Origin: Sanguibacter antarcticus
Lineage (GTDB): Bacteria > Actinomycetota > Actinomycetes > Actinomycetales > Cellulomonadaceae
NCBI RefSeq assembly: GCF_002564005.1
Contig: NZ_PDJG01000001.1
Coordinates: 2,976,001-3,040,000 of the forward strand
DNA: 64,000 nt
Direction: 5' to 3'
Shown here: positions 1 to 7,736 of the stretch, in pieces
How positions within the stretch are numbered: the stretch's first letter is position 1
Layout: each line of letters begins with the position of its first letter
The notes under the pieces: model-generated
Database searches by the model: none
Seen by the model: the letters and a program-made list of their open reading frames with translations, nothing else
Told to the model about the DNA's origin: nothing
Made by a program: the position numbers and the translations under genes

Positions 1-43
1 ACGGCTCGATCCGGACGCGCTCGGTACCCACGGGACGGGACAT
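1..43 (-). CDS. DUF427-like protein, N-terminal fragment (runs off window)
   Basis: Only 14 codons are inside the window: an ATG at 43 reading MSRPVGTERVRIEP leftwards. The RVRIEP segment resembles the start of DUF427 proteins, small actinobacterial proteins of unknown function; that match is from memory of the family and rests on very few residues. The start is supported by a TAGGCT box six bases upstream, the usual layout of a leaderless actinobacterial gene. It is divergent from the CsbD gene. It could be any other protein with this N-terminus. Confidence 0.4.
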   Translation of the reverse strand, partial: MSRPVGTERVRIEP

Positions 44-49
44 CGATCC

Positions 50-55
50 AGCCTA
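50..55 (-). promoter_or_regulatory. Leaderless -10 box TAGGCT for the gene starting at 43
   Basis: On the minus strand TAGGCT lies six bases before the ATG at 43. This matches the TANNNT -10 spacing of leaderless actinobacterial transcripts, in which transcription starts at the A of the start codon. Inferred from spacing only. Confidence 0.4.
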
Positions 56-193
56 GCGATCAGCGTGCCTCAGGGCCGGTCTGCGCCGTGACCTGATCGC
101 CGGCGCACGACCTGCTCGCCCGCGATCGAGATGCAGAGCGCTGCACTCGGACGTACCGTCGTTCGCACAACTGCCGGACTCACAGGAGGACTC

Positions 194-367
194 ATGGGAC
201 TCGACGACAAGCTGAAGAACAGTGCCGAGAACGTCGGCGGCAAGGCCAAGGAGGCCACGGGCTCCGCCACCGGTGACGAGCGGCTCGAGGCCGAGGGCAA
301 GGGCGACCAGACCTCGGCGTCGCTCAAGCAGGCAGGCGAGAACATCAAGGACGCCTTCAAGAGCTGA
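194..367 (+). CDS. CsbD family stress protein, 57 aa
   Basis: A small, highly charged hydrophilic protein (MGLDDKLKNSAENVGGKAKE at its start) with the lysine/glutamate/glycine-rich pattern of CsbD, a general-stress protein family whose molecular role is unsettled. The ATG at 194 was chosen over an in-frame ATG at 131 because a perfect AGGAGG lies at 184-189 and because the family begins with this segment. It has no signal peptide or membrane segment, so it is cytoplasmic. It stands alone between a divergent DUF427-like gene and a SUKH gene. Confidence 0.85.
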   Translation: MGLDDKLKNSAENVGGKAKEATGSATGDERLEAEGKGDQTSASLKQAGENIKDAFKS

Positions 368-447
368 CGCTCCTCCGGAGCAACCACGCAGCATCACCGG
401 TCCTGCCGAGCGCACCCGGTGATGCTGCGGAGGCCGGGGCCGCTTGC

Positions 448-453
448 TAGCGT
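448..453 (+). promoter_or_regulatory. Leaderless -10 box TAGCGT for the SUKH gene
   Basis: TAGCGT ends seven bases before the ATG at 461, the spacing expected of a leaderless promoter. No Shine-Dalgarno sequence precedes that ATG, which agrees with a leaderless start. Confidence 0.45.
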
Positions 454-460
454 CGAGCGC

Positions 461-1210
461 ATGTTCGAGGACGTGTACCGGGTGGACCAGCTGGCGTCGG
501 CGGTCGAGGAGTCGGCGGTCGAGGCGCTCGACGACCTGCTGGGTGGACGTACCCCGGCGGGGTACAAGGAGTTCGTCACGGAGCTCGGCGACGGGGTGTG
601 CTCCGGCTACGTCCGCGTGTACCCGCCGGCACGCGTGCTCGCCGAGTACGAGTCGGTCCAGGACCGGGTCCAGGAGTGCTTCTTCTGGGACGACGGGTCG
701 TCTGTCGCGACGCGCGACGACCTCGTGACCGCCGTCATCGTCGCGGACACGCTCGGCGGCGACGAGGTGTTCGTCCATCCCGACACCGACCGGATCCTCG
801 TGCTGCCCCGCGAGGAGAGCGGCATCTATGCCTTTCCCAACGACCTGCGCACGGTCCTCGGATGGCTCCTGACGTCCGGGACGCTCACGCCCGCGCTGCC
901 GCAGCCGCCGACGTTCGAGACGGCCGGACGGCAGAGCCACCGCGGCTTCGCCGGTGCGCCGGGCCTCACGCAAGACGCCGTGGCCGAAGCGGTCGCAGCC
1001 CTGGCTGGTGGCGCTCGCAGGGACGACGTCGCGGACGGCGACGAGGTCTACATCCAGCAGTTCTTGCCCGTGGTCGGGGGATACGTCTTCGTCAGCGGTG
1101 AGGGCGAGGACCTGTTCGCGACCTTCTCGATGGTCACGTCGGCGAGCACCGCAGACGTCGAGGCCGTGACCGAGGCGCTGCTCGGCGCAGGCCTGGTCCG
1201 CAGCACCTAG
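461..1210 (+). CDS. SMI1/KNR4 (SUKH) family protein
   Basis: The N-terminal half (about residues 20-160) has the SUKH pattern: a loop of the form LPxGYKEFxxELGDGxxSGYxRVYPP, then DxxFVHPxT and a hydrophobic VLPREESGIY strand. SUKH proteins are often immunity proteins against secreted or contact-dependent nuclease toxins, but many are orphan housekeeping proteins. The C-terminal part (about 165-249) is unassigned. The start at 461 is preferred to the GTG at 419 because of the leaderless TAGCGT box. No toxin gene lies beside it. The function is inferred from the family only. Confidence 0.75.
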   Translation: MFEDVYRVDQLASAVEESAVEALDDLLGGRTPAGYKEFVTELGDGVCSGYVRVYPPARVLAEYESVQDRVQECFFWDDGSSVATRDDLVTAVIVADTLGGDEVFVHPDTDRILVLPREESGIYAFPNDLRTVLGWLLTSGTLTPALPQPPTFETAGRQSHRGFAGAPGLTQDAVAEAVAALAGGARRDDVADGDEVYIQQFLPVVGGYVFVSGEGEDLFATFSMVTSASTADVEAVTEALLGAGLVRST

Positions 1211-1228
1211 ACCGTGAGGTCTGGCTGG

Positions 1229-1777
1229 TCAGGTCCGGTCGGCCAGATCGCGCCAGGGGCGTGGCGACGCGTCCGAGAGGTTGGACCGACCGGTCGGGTC
1301 GATCCGCGACTTGATGGTGGCCGAGATCTCGCTGAGCGCGGAGACCTGCTCGCGCGTGAGCGCGTCGAAGACGAGGTGGCGGACGTGCTCCACGTGCCCG
1401 GGCGCGCTCTCGATGATCTTCGCCATCCCCGCGTCGGTGAGGACCGCGTTCGTGTGGCGGCGGTCGTGCGGGCTCGCCTCGCGGACGACGTAGCCTTCCC
1501 GCTCGAGTCGTTTGACCACGTGGGAGAGTCGGGAGAGGGAACCGCTCGTGAGGCGAGCGAGGCTGCCCATGCCGAGGGTGCGCTCTGACTGCTCGGAGAG
1601 CATGGCGAGGACCATGTACTCGTAAAAGCTGAGGTCGGCGTCGTTCTGCAGCTGCGTGTCGAGCGCCGACGTCATGCGGATGACGATCTCGGAGAACTGG
1701 AGCCAGGCGTCTGTCTCCTCAGCGTCCAGCCACCGTTGAGCGGCTGCTGGGCTCGAGGTTTCTCCGACGTCGGTCAT
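1229..1777 (-). CDS. MarR family transcriptional regulator
   Basis: A 182-aa protein with a winged-helix MarR core: YEYMVLAMLSEQSERTLGM, recognition-helix region LSRLSHVVKRLEREGYV and wing HDRRHTNAVLTDAG. MarR proteins are dimeric repressors that usually respond to small phenolic or oxidising molecules. The N-terminal 25 residues and the Arg/Pro-rich C-terminus lie outside the domain. The gene converges on the SUKH gene (18 bp gap) and shares its orientation with the CsoR-family operon upstream, but 66 bp separate them. No ligand can be inferred. Confidence 0.9.
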   Translation of the reverse strand: MTDVGETSSPAAAQRWLDAEETDAWLQFSEIVIRMTSALDTQLQNDADLSFYEYMVLAMLSEQSERTLGMGSLARLTSGSLSRLSHVVKRLEREGYVVREASPHDRRHTNAVLTDAGMAKIIESAPGHVEHVRHLVFDALTREQVSALSEISATIKSRIDPTGRSNLSDASPRPWRDLADRT

Positions 1778-1843
1778 GAGACCAGTCTAGGGCTTGCGGT
1801 TGATCATTCAAATATCACGGGTCGATGAAATTTTCTTGAGCCC

Positions 1844-2128
1844 TCAGGCCAGCGACAGGAACAGCTTCTGGAGCCGCTGGACGTCGAGCGTGTCTTCGCC
1901 GTGGGACGCGACGAGGCACTGCTTGAGCCCCGACGAGATGATGGCGATCCCTGCGCGGTCCAGCGCCTTGGACGCGGCGGAGAGCTGGATGACGACGTCT
2001 TCGCAGTCCCTGCTCTCCTCGAGCATGCGGACCACGCCGGCAAGCTGGCCCTGGGCGCGCTTGAGGCGGTTGATCACCGGGGTCATCTCGGCGCGGTCGA
2101 GCGCCACCCGCGCCGCGTCGGGGCTCAT
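1844..2128 (-). CDS. CsoR/CstR family repressor, persulfide-sensor type
   Basis: A 94-aa all-helical DUF156/CsoR-family DNA-binding protein. The helix RDCEDVVIQLSAASKALDRAG carries Cys42 and the following helix carries Cys71, 29 residues later as in CsoR and CstR. The His that copper-sensing CsoR has four residues before the second Cys is replaced by Gly67 (SSGLKQC). This dithiol-without-His pattern is typical of CstR, which senses per- and polysulfides. Its ATG overlaps the DUF302 stop by four bases (ATGA), making it the last gene of a five-gene operon. It probably autoregulates through the palindrome at 3585-3600. Confidence 0.85.
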   Translation of the reverse strand: MSPDAARVALDRAEMTPVINRLKRAQGQLAGVVRMLEESRDCEDVVIQLSAASKALDRAGIAIISSGLKQCLVASHGEDTLDVQRLQKLFLSLA

Positions 2129-2520
2129 GGGGTGCTCAACGAGTCCAGGGCCGCACGGAGCCTGCCTGCTGCGTCGTCGGAGACGGCGCTCAGGGCGGGG
2201 TTGCCGGTGATCTGGACCATGGTGAGCGGGTCCAGCGCCTCGACCACCGTCTGGGTGTCGCTGAGGGCGCGGACCACGACGTTGCACGGCAGGAGCAGCC
2301 CGACAGACTCTTCGGCCTGGAGCGCGCGGTGCGCGAGAGGTGGGTTGCACGCGCCGAGGATGACGTGCGGTGCGACGTCGACGTCGAGCTTCTTCTTCAG
2401 CGTCGCGGCGAGGTCGATCTCTGTGAGGACGCCGAAACCCTGCTCGCCGAGCGCGACGCGGACTGCCGCGACGGTGGTGTCGAAGGGCTGGTCGAGGGTG
2501 GTGCTGATGGCGTAGGTCAT
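2125..2520 (-). CDS. DUF302 domain-containing protein
   Basis: A 131-aa cytoplasmic protein with the DUF302 fold: FDTTVAAVRVALGEQGFGVLTEIDLAATLKKKL, followed by VILGACNPPLAHRAL and LLLPCNVVV. The two short cysteine-containing segments (GACNP and LLPCN) are the conserved DUF302 motifs and could bind a metal or carry a thiol. DUF302 genes are often found beside CsoR-family regulators and sulfur genes, but no reaction is established. Here it lies between thioredoxin and the CstR-like repressor and is translationally coupled to the latter. Confidence 0.88.
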   Translation of the reverse strand: MTYAISTTLDQPFDTTVAAVRVALGEQGFGVLTEIDLAATLKKKLDVDVAPHVILGACNPPLAHRALQAEESVGLLLPCNVVVRALSDTQTVVEALDPLTMVQITGNPALSAVSDDAAGRLRAALDSLSTP

Positions 2521-2566
2521 GGTGCCTTCCTTCGTGCGTCGGGCGGGTGGGGTGCAGAGCGGGCGG

Positions 2567-2941
2567 TCAGCGGGTGGGCTGGGCCTTCTGCTCGGCGATA
2601 CGTGTGCGCACGTCGTCCATGTCGAGCTCGCGCACGGCGGTGATGACCTGCTCCAGGCCAGCGGCCGGGAGCGCGCCCGGCTGGGAGAAGACGAGGACGC
2701 CCTCGCGGAAGGCCATGAGCGTCGGGATGGAGCTGATGTCGGCCTGGGCGGCCAGCACCTGCTCGGCCTCGGTGTCGACCTTGGCGAACACGATGTCGGT
2801 GTGCTGTCCGGAGGCCTTCTCGAACACGGGCGCGAAGGCGCGGCACGGTCCGCACCAGGCGGCCCAGAAGTCGACCAGGACGATGTCGTTCTTCTGGACG
2901 GTGTCGAGGAAGGTGGACTCGGTGAGGTTGGTGGTGGTCAT
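2567..2941 (-). CDS. Thioredoxin
   Basis: A 124-aa thioredoxin-fold protein with active site WCGPC (Cys30-Cys33) after the strand IVLVDFWAA. The cis-proline loop is SIPTL and the strand FAKVDTEAE is typical. It would reduce disulfides or persulfides in the cytoplasm, with electrons from thioredoxin reductase, which is not in this window. It is the third gene of the CstR-like operon. A thioredoxin co-transcribed with a dithiol CsoR-family repressor suggests a role in reactive-sulfur or thiol stress rather than general reduction. A C-terminal tail of about 18 residues is charged. Confidence 0.93.
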   Translation of the reverse strand: MTTTNLTESTFLDTVQKNDIVLVDFWAAWCGPCRAFAPVFEKASGQHTDIVFAKVDTEAEQVLAAQADISSIPTLMAFREGVLVFSQPGALPAAGLEQVITAVRELDMDDVRTRIAEQKAQPTR

Positions 2942-2972
2942 GGTCTCTCCTGTCGGGTGGTGGTGAGCGACG

Positions 2973-3416
2973 TCAGCGTGGGCCGGTGGCGCAGGTGGTG
3001 CTGTCGGGCGTCAGGCGCTGCAGGAGGCCTGCGGTCGCGACGATGACGGCGACGAGAGCCATCGAGGCCTGGTGCGGGCCGAGGGCCAGGAGCCAGGCGG
3101 CGGCGAGCACCGTGAGGCCCGAGACCGCGGAGCACGGTGCGCACCCGAGGTCGAGGCGCCAGGGGGCGCCTCGGGCCGGGACGTACGTGGAGAGCGTGGC
3201 GGCACCGACGAGCGCGGCGACGACCACGAGAGCCGTCCAGGCGGGGAACGTGGTCGGTGACCATCCGCCGCCCGCGTCGGCGAGGACCCATCCCAGCGGG
3301 ACTGCGAGCAGGACCGCGGCGACGAGCCTGCGGGTGGGCCAGCGGCTGCGCCACCGGCTGAGCCGGTCGTGACTCGACGGAGGTGCGTCGAGCCCGACGC
3401 TCAGCGGCAGGCGCAC
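2973..3416 (-). CDS. Small membrane protein with CAPC motif
   Basis: A 147-aa protein with about four hydrophobic segments (residues 30-47, 57-78, 98-113 and 117-133). Cys92 and Cys95 form a CAPC motif just before the third segment, and Cys142 lies near the C-terminus. The GTG at 3416 is chosen because it overlaps the end of the upstream cysteine peptide gene, as expected in a coupled operon; the start is uncertain. The CAPC pair could exchange disulfides with the co-transcribed thioredoxin, which is inference. I do not recognise the family. Confidence 0.7.
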   Translation of the reverse strand: MRLPLSVGLDAPPSSHDRLSRWRSRWPTRRLVAAVLLAVPLGWVLADAGGGWSPTTFPAWTALVVVAALVGAATLSTYVPARGAPWRLDLGCAPCSAVSGLTVLAAAWLLALGPHQASMALVAVIVATAGLLQRLTPDSTTCATGPR

Positions 3417-3517
3417 TTCTGCTCGGGCGGCACGGACGCCATGACGGAGTCGACGTGCATGCCGCACCCGTCCCAGGTGACCTTGCCGCAGCGGGGGCAG
3501 TTGACGGGGTAGCACAT
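3401..3517 (-). CDS. 38-aa cysteine-rich (zinc-ribbon-like) peptide
   Basis: A very short conserved-looking protein, MCYPVNCPRCGKVTWDGCGM then HVDSVMASVPPEQKCACR. It has six cysteines (2, 7, 10, 18, 35, 37), including a CPxCGK knuckle, so it probably binds zinc or another thiophilic metal, or acts as a thiol carrier. The ATG at 3517 has GAGGAG upstream. It is the first gene of the CstR-like operon and overlaps the membrane-protein start. Similar short CPxCGK(V/T)TWxGCG peptides occur in actinobacteria from memory; no function is known to me. Confidence 0.8.
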   Translation of the reverse strand: MCYPVNCPRCGKVTWDGCGMHVDSVMASVPPEQKCACR

Positions 3518-3584
3518 GGCGGTTCTCCTCGGTGTGTCGAACATCTGGTGCGCCGCGACGGTCGTCGTGGTGCATGAGTTCAAC

Positions 3585-3600
3585 ATACCCCCAGGGGTAT
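3585..3600. promoter_or_regulatory. CsoR/CstR-type operator ATACCCCCAGGGGTAT
   Basis: A perfect inverted repeat with 7-bp arms (ATACCCC and GGGGTAT) and a 2-bp centre. G-rich/C-rich TACCCC-GGGGTA palindromes are the known operator class of CsoR, RcnR and CstR repressors. It lies 68-83 bases before the start of the cysteine-peptide gene, within the only gap that can hold the operon promoter. On the minus strand the site overlaps a TATGTT that could be the -10 box, so binding would block transcription. Confidence 0.8.
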
Positions 3601-3608
3601 CGACTTGA

Positions 3609-4466
3609 CTAGTGCTGCGCGGCCGCAGAGAGCTCGCCGGCGAGCTCGAGCCCCACCGCGTCGTGCTCCGTCACGTGGTGCCTGCCGATCGGGAGCATGA
3701 GGGGCTTGCCCGACGTGGGGTCGACGACGACGCGGCTCTCGAGACCGAACACCGACCGCACCATGTCGTGCGTGAGGACGGCCGACGGCGGCCCGGCGCT
3801 GTGCACCCCGCCGTCCGCCAGCGCGACGAGGTGGTCCGCATAGCGGGCAGCGAGGTTGAGGTCGTGGAGCACCATGACGATCGTCGTGCCGCGGGAGCGG
3901 TTGAGGTCGGTGAGCAGGTCGAGCACCTCGATCTGGTGGCTCACGTCGAGAAAGGTCGTCGGCTCGTCGAGCAGGAGCAGGTCTGTCTGCTGGGCGAGAG
4001 CCATGGCGATCCACACGCGCTGGCGCTGCCCTCCGGAGAGCTCGTCGACAGGACGGTCCGCGAGGCCCGCCGTCTCGGTCGCGTCGAGGGCTGCTGCGAC
4101 GGCCTCGTCGTCCGCATGGCTCCACCGCGAGAACATCCCCTGGTGCGGGTGGCGCCCGCGGCCGACGAGGTCGGCCACCGTGATGCCCTCGGGCGCGGTC
4201 GGTGACTGGGGGAGCAAGCCGAGCGTGCGCGCGAGCTGCTTCGCAGGCATCCGGTGCACCTCCTTGCCGTCGAGGACCACGTGCCCGGCGCGCGGCACGA
4301 GCAGCCGCGACATCGAGCGCAGGAGGGTCGACTTGCCGCACGCGTTCGCACCCACGATCGCGGTCACCTGGCCCGGCGGCACGGTGAGATCGAGGTGCTC
4401 GACGACGCTGCGGTCGCCGTAGCCGAGCGTGAGGTCCTCGACGACGAGGGTGTGGGACGTGGTCAC
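3609..4466 (-). CDS. Fe(III)-siderophore ABC transporter ATP-binding protein
   Basis: A 285-aa FecE/FepC-type ATPase. Walker A is GANACGKST, with Asn and Ala where Gly-Pro is usual; the signature is ELSGGQRQRV, Walker B LLLLDEPTTFLD and the H-loop VMVLHD. The C-terminal extension (VFGLESRVVVDPTSGKPL) is typical of siderophore ATPases. The GTG start overlaps the stop of the upstream permease by four bases (GTGA). It is the last gene of the iron uptake operon 7622 to 3609 and powers import through the two permeases. It acts on the cytoplasmic face of the membrane. Confidence 0.95.
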   Translation of the reverse strand: MTTSHTLVVEDLTLGYGDRSVVEHLDLTVPPGQVTAIVGANACGKSTLLRSMSRLLVPRAGHVVLDGKEVHRMPAKQLARTLGLLPQSPTAPEGITVADLVGRGRHPHQGMFSRWSHADDEAVAAALDATETAGLADRPVDELSGGQRQRVWIAMALAQQTDLLLLDEPTTFLDVSHQIEVLDLLTDLNRSRGTTIVMVLHDLNLAARYADHLVALADGGVHSAGPPSAVLTHDMVRSVFGLESRVVVDPTSGKPLMLPIGRHHVTEHDAVGLELAGELSAAAQH

Positions 4467-5518
4467 AGCGATGCTCCTGCACGGTTGGTGCGGACGATGA
4501 GGAAGACGAGGTACGGAGCCCCGAGGACACCGGTGACCACGCCGACCGGGTACCGGGCGCCGAACGCGTACTGGCCGCAGAGGTCGGCGACGAGCACGAG
4601 GAGCACACCGACGAGCGCAGCAGGCACGAGGAGCGAGCGCCCCGGCGGCACGAGCCGCGACGCGATCGGCCCCGAGAGGAACGCGACGAACGCGATCGGC
4701 CCGGTCGCCGCCGTCGCGAAGGCGATGAGCCCGACCGCCGTGACGATGACGACCAGCCGGGTCCGCTCCACGCGGACACCGAGGGCAGACGCCGCGTCGT
4801 CGCCGAGCTGCGTGACCGAGAGGTTCCGCGACTGGCTCAGGAGGATCGGAGCGAGGACGAGGACTGCCACGAGGACCGGGACCGTCTCGCCCCAGCTCGA
4901 GCCGTTGAGGCTGCCGGTGAGCCACCGCATCGCCTCCTGGAGGTCCCACTGCGCGGCGCGCGAGAGCACGTAGCTCGTCAGACTGTCGAGCATCGCTGCG
5001 ATGCCGATACCGATGAGGATGAGCCGGGTCCCTGCGACCCCGCCCTTGAACGACAGCGCGTAGACGACGAGCGCGACCGCGAGACCGGCGACGATCGCGA
5101 AGGCCGACACCTGCCGAGCACCGAGCGAGAGCGACACGATCGCGAACGCGGCGGCCGCGCTCGCGCCAGAGGTGATGCCGATGATGTCCGGGCTGGCGAG
5201 CGGGTTGCGCAGCATCGTCTGGAAGGTCACGCCGCCGAGACCGAAGCACAGGCCCGCGAGGACCGCGAGCACCGCCCGCGGCAGCCGCAGGCGCCCGACC
5301 GTGAACGACGCCCCGGCCACGTCCTGACCGAGGACGACGCGCACGACGTCGCCCGGCGGGTAGAACGTCTGCCCGACCATGAGGCTCAGGGCGAACACCA
5401 CGACCACGAGGACGGCGAGGACCGTGACGACCACGCGGCGACGCAGCCCGCGCCGCGCTCGGCTGCGGACGATCGCGTCGACGGTGCTCAGGGGGCTCGG
5501 CGCGCTCGGTGTCCTCAC
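4463..5518 (-). CDS. Fe(III)-siderophore ABC permease (FecCD family)
   Basis: A 351-aa BtuC/FecD-type permease with about nine to ten membrane helices. Typical motifs are RLPRAVLAVLAGLCFGLGGVTF, NPLASPDIIGITSGAS and the C-terminal GxxPVGVVTGVLGAPYLVFLI. It pairs with the permease encoded just upstream as a heterodimer. The GTG start at 5518 overlaps the upstream stop (GTGA) and is preferred to longer starts, which would add an Arg/Pro-rich non-family N-terminus. Regulation follows the iron box at 7737. Confidence 0.94.
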   Translation of the reverse strand: MRTPSAPSPLSTVDAIVRSRARRGLRRRVVVTVLAVLVVVVFALSLMVGQTFYPPGDVVRVVLGQDVAGASFTVGRLRLPRAVLAVLAGLCFGLGGVTFQTMLRNPLASPDIIGITSGASAAAAFAIVSLSLGARQVSAFAIVAGLAVALVVYALSFKGGVAGTRLILIGIGIAAMLDSLTSYVLSRAAQWDLQEAMRWLTGSLNGSSWGETVPVLVAVLVLAPILLSQSRNLSVTQLGDDAASALGVRVERTRLVVIVTAVGLIAFATAATGPIAFVAFLSGPIASRLVPPGRSLLVPAALVGVLLVLVADLCGQYAFGARYPVGVVTGVLGAPYLVFLIVRTNRAGASL

Positions 5519-6558
5519 AGGGCACGCACCTTCTGCCGGCGGACGATGTAGATGAAGAAGGGCGCGCCGACGAGGGCGGTGACGATCCCGACGTCGATCT
5601 CGGCCGGGCGCGCGACGATGCGGCCGAGGACGTCGGCCCCCGTGAGCAGGGCGGCTCCGACGACGGCAGAGAACGGCAGCAGCCAGCGGTGGTCGACACC
5701 CACCAGGAGGCGGCACGCATGAGGGACGACGAGGCCGACGAAGCCGATCGGACCGGTCACGGCGGTGGCCGCGCCGCACAGGACGACGGCGGCCAGCGCG
5801 GCAGACGCGCGCGCCACGGCGACGCGCTCACCGAGGCCCGCCGCGAGCTCGTCCCCGAGCGCGAGCGAGTCGAGGCTCCGGGCAGAGAGCATAGCGACGA
5901 GGAACCCGACCGCGAGGAACGGCAGGGCGAGCCGGATGCTCTCGAAGGTCCCGCCGCCGACACCGCCGATCTGCCACGACCGGATGCTGCCGGAGACGTC
6001 GCCCCGCGGGAGCATGATCGCGCTGATGAACGACGCGAGGGCGGCCGAGCTCGCCGCACCCGCGAGAGCGAGCTTGAGCGGCGTCGGTCCGCCCCGGCCG
6101 AGTGAACCGATCGTGTAGACGGCCGTCGCGGTCACGCCCGCTCCGACGATCGCGACCCAGAGAAAGCTCGACGCCGCCGTGAGGCCGAAGAACGCGATGC
6201 CGACGACGACCGCGAGCGACGCCCCCATGTTCACGCCGAGGATGCCCGGGTCGGCGAGCGGGTTGCGGGTCACGCCCTGCATGAGCGCGCCGGAGACCCC
6301 GAGCGCGGCGCCGACGACGACCGCCAGGACCGTGCGAGGGATCCGCTTGGCGACGGCGGCCTGCTCGAACCCGTCCGTCGAGCCGCCGAACGCCGCGACG
6401 ACGTCCGACCACGCGACCTCGCGAGAACCGGTCATCACCGACACGACCATGAGCGCACCGAGCACGACGACGACCACGAGGAGCCACAGGGCGCGTGCGC
6501 GCCCGGCACGCCGCACGACAGCGACGCCCGGAGCACGTGGTGGAGCGGCGGCGGTCAC
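5515..6558 (-). CDS. Fe(III)-siderophore ABC permease (FecCD family)
   Basis: A 347-aa permease of the FecCD family. It has RIPRTVLAVVVGAALGVSGA, NPLADPGILGVNMGAS, a long series of Leu/Val/Ala helices, and the C-terminal GVGIPTALVGAPFF-like segment (DVGIVTALVGAPFFIYIVRR). NPLADP-type loops contact the ATPase. It starts 24 bp after the binding-protein stop and overlaps the second permease by four bases, so the four genes form one operon. Confidence 0.94.
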   Translation of the reverse strand: MTAAAPPRAPGVAVVRRAGRARALWLLVVVVVLGALMVVSVMTGSREVAWSDVVAAFGGSTDGFEQAAVAKRIPRTVLAVVVGAALGVSGALMQGVTRNPLADPGILGVNMGASLAVVVGIAFFGLTAASSFLWVAIVGAGVTATAVYTIGSLGRGGPTPLKLALAGAASSAALASFISAIMLPRGDVSGSIRSWQIGGVGGGTFESIRLALPFLAVGFLVAMLSARSLDSLALGDELAAGLGERVAVARASAALAAVVLCGAATAVTGPIGFVGLVVPHACRLLVGVDHRWLLPFSAVVGAALLTGADVLGRIVARPAEIDVGIVTALVGAPFFIYIVRRQKVRAL

Positions 6559-6581
6559 GAGACCTGGACGACGCTCGTCCG

Positions 6582-7622
6582 TCAGGAGCTCGCGTCAGAG
6601 GCGTCGGCTGCTGCGGCGATGAGCGCGAGGTAGTCGTCGAGCACCCACGAGATGGACAGTGGCGTCGGGTTCGCGGCGGTGCCGAGCGGGTTGCTCGAGG
6701 GCAGGTTGACGATCGCGCCGTTCGCGACGGCGGGCATCTGGGACAGGAGCGGGTCCTCTTCGAGCGCGGTCACGAGCTCGTCGCCGCCGTAGGTGACGAT
6801 GATGTCGACGTCGCTGAACGCGTCAGCCTGCTCGGCGCTCTGGGTGAGCGAGAACGTGTCGGTCTCGGCCGAGGCCGTCGCGATGCTGTCGGGCGTCGTG
6901 AGACCGATGTCCTCGAAGAACATGGCACGCGTGTCGTGTGCGGTGTAGAAGCTCACCTGGCTGAGGTCCGTGGTGTCCACGTGGGTGAGGAACATCGCCG
7001 ACCTGCCCTCGAGCTGGGGGTAGTAGGCGAGGGTGTCGGCGATCTCGGTCTCGAGCTCGGCGACGAGCGCCTCTCCTTCGTCGGCCATGCCCATCGCCTC
7101 GCTGTTGAGCGTGATCGTGTCGCGCCACGACGTGCCCCACGCGGTCTCGGGGTACGCGACGACCGGTGCGATCTCGCTCAAGGTGTCGTAGTCCTCCTGC
7201 GTGAGCCCGGAGTAGGCCGCGAGGATGACGTCCGGATCGGTGTCCGCGACGGCCTCGAAGTCGATGCCGTCGGTCTCGTCGAAGAGGACGGGCGTCTCGG
7301 CGTCGAGCTCTTCGAGCTTTTCCTCGACCCAGGGGAGGAGCCCGTCGCTGTCGTCGTCGCCGAAGTTTGCGGCAGCCATGCCGACGGGAACGATCCCGAG
7401 CGCGAGGGGCACCTCGTGGTTGGCCCAGTTGACCGTCGCGACGCGCTCGGGCTTCGACTCGATGACGGTGGTCCCGAGCGCGTGCTCGATGACGATGGGC
7501 GTGAAGTCGCTCGTCGTCGCGGACTCGGTCGCCTCGTCGGGCGCGTCGGGCGAGCAGGCCGTGAGGCCGAGGGCGAGGACGGCTGCCGCAGAGAGTGCGG
7601 TGAGCATGGATGCGCGAGGCAT
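6582..7622 (-). CDS. Fe(III)-siderophore-binding lipoprotein
   Basis: A 346-aa class III solute-binding protein. The N-terminus has a lipoprotein signal peptide ending in the lipobox LTAC (lipidated Cys23), followed by an acidic Asp/Glu/Ser/Thr linker and the strand FTPIVIEHALGTTVI. PERVATVNW and the long central helix are typical of the FepB/FhuD class. It would capture a ferric siderophore outside the membrane and deliver it to the permeases. First gene of the operon, 115-133 bp downstream of an iron box, so probably repressed by a DtxR/IdeR protein when iron is sufficient. Confidence 0.93.
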   Translation of the reverse strand: MPRASMLTALSAAAVLALGLTACSPDAPDEATESATTSDFTPIVIEHALGTTVIESKPERVATVNWANHEVPLALGIVPVGMAAANFGDDDSDGLLPWVEEKLEELDAETPVLFDETDGIDFEAVADTDPDVILAAYSGLTQEDYDTLSEIAPVVAYPETAWGTSWRDTITLNSEAMGMADEGEALVAELETEIADTLAYYPQLEGRSAMFLTHVDTTDLSQVSFYTAHDTRAMFFEDIGLTTPDSIATASAETDTFSLTQSAEQADAFSDVDIIVTYGGDELVTALEEDPLLSQMPAVANGAIVNLPSSNPLGTAANPTPLSISWVLDDYLALIAAAADASDASS

Positions 7623-7736
7623 GGTTCCCTTTCGGTCGTGCAGTGGTCTCGTTGATGCATGTTCTCAGGACGAGCGGCGCACCGGGCTCGTCGAGCACGA
7701 GGGAGCGCGCCCCACCACCCCGACGGTTCGGGATAG

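Noticed and set aside
3600..3615. TTGACT as a plus-strand -35 box near the CstR operator
   Set aside because: No plus-strand gene follows; the neighbouring genes are all minus strand.
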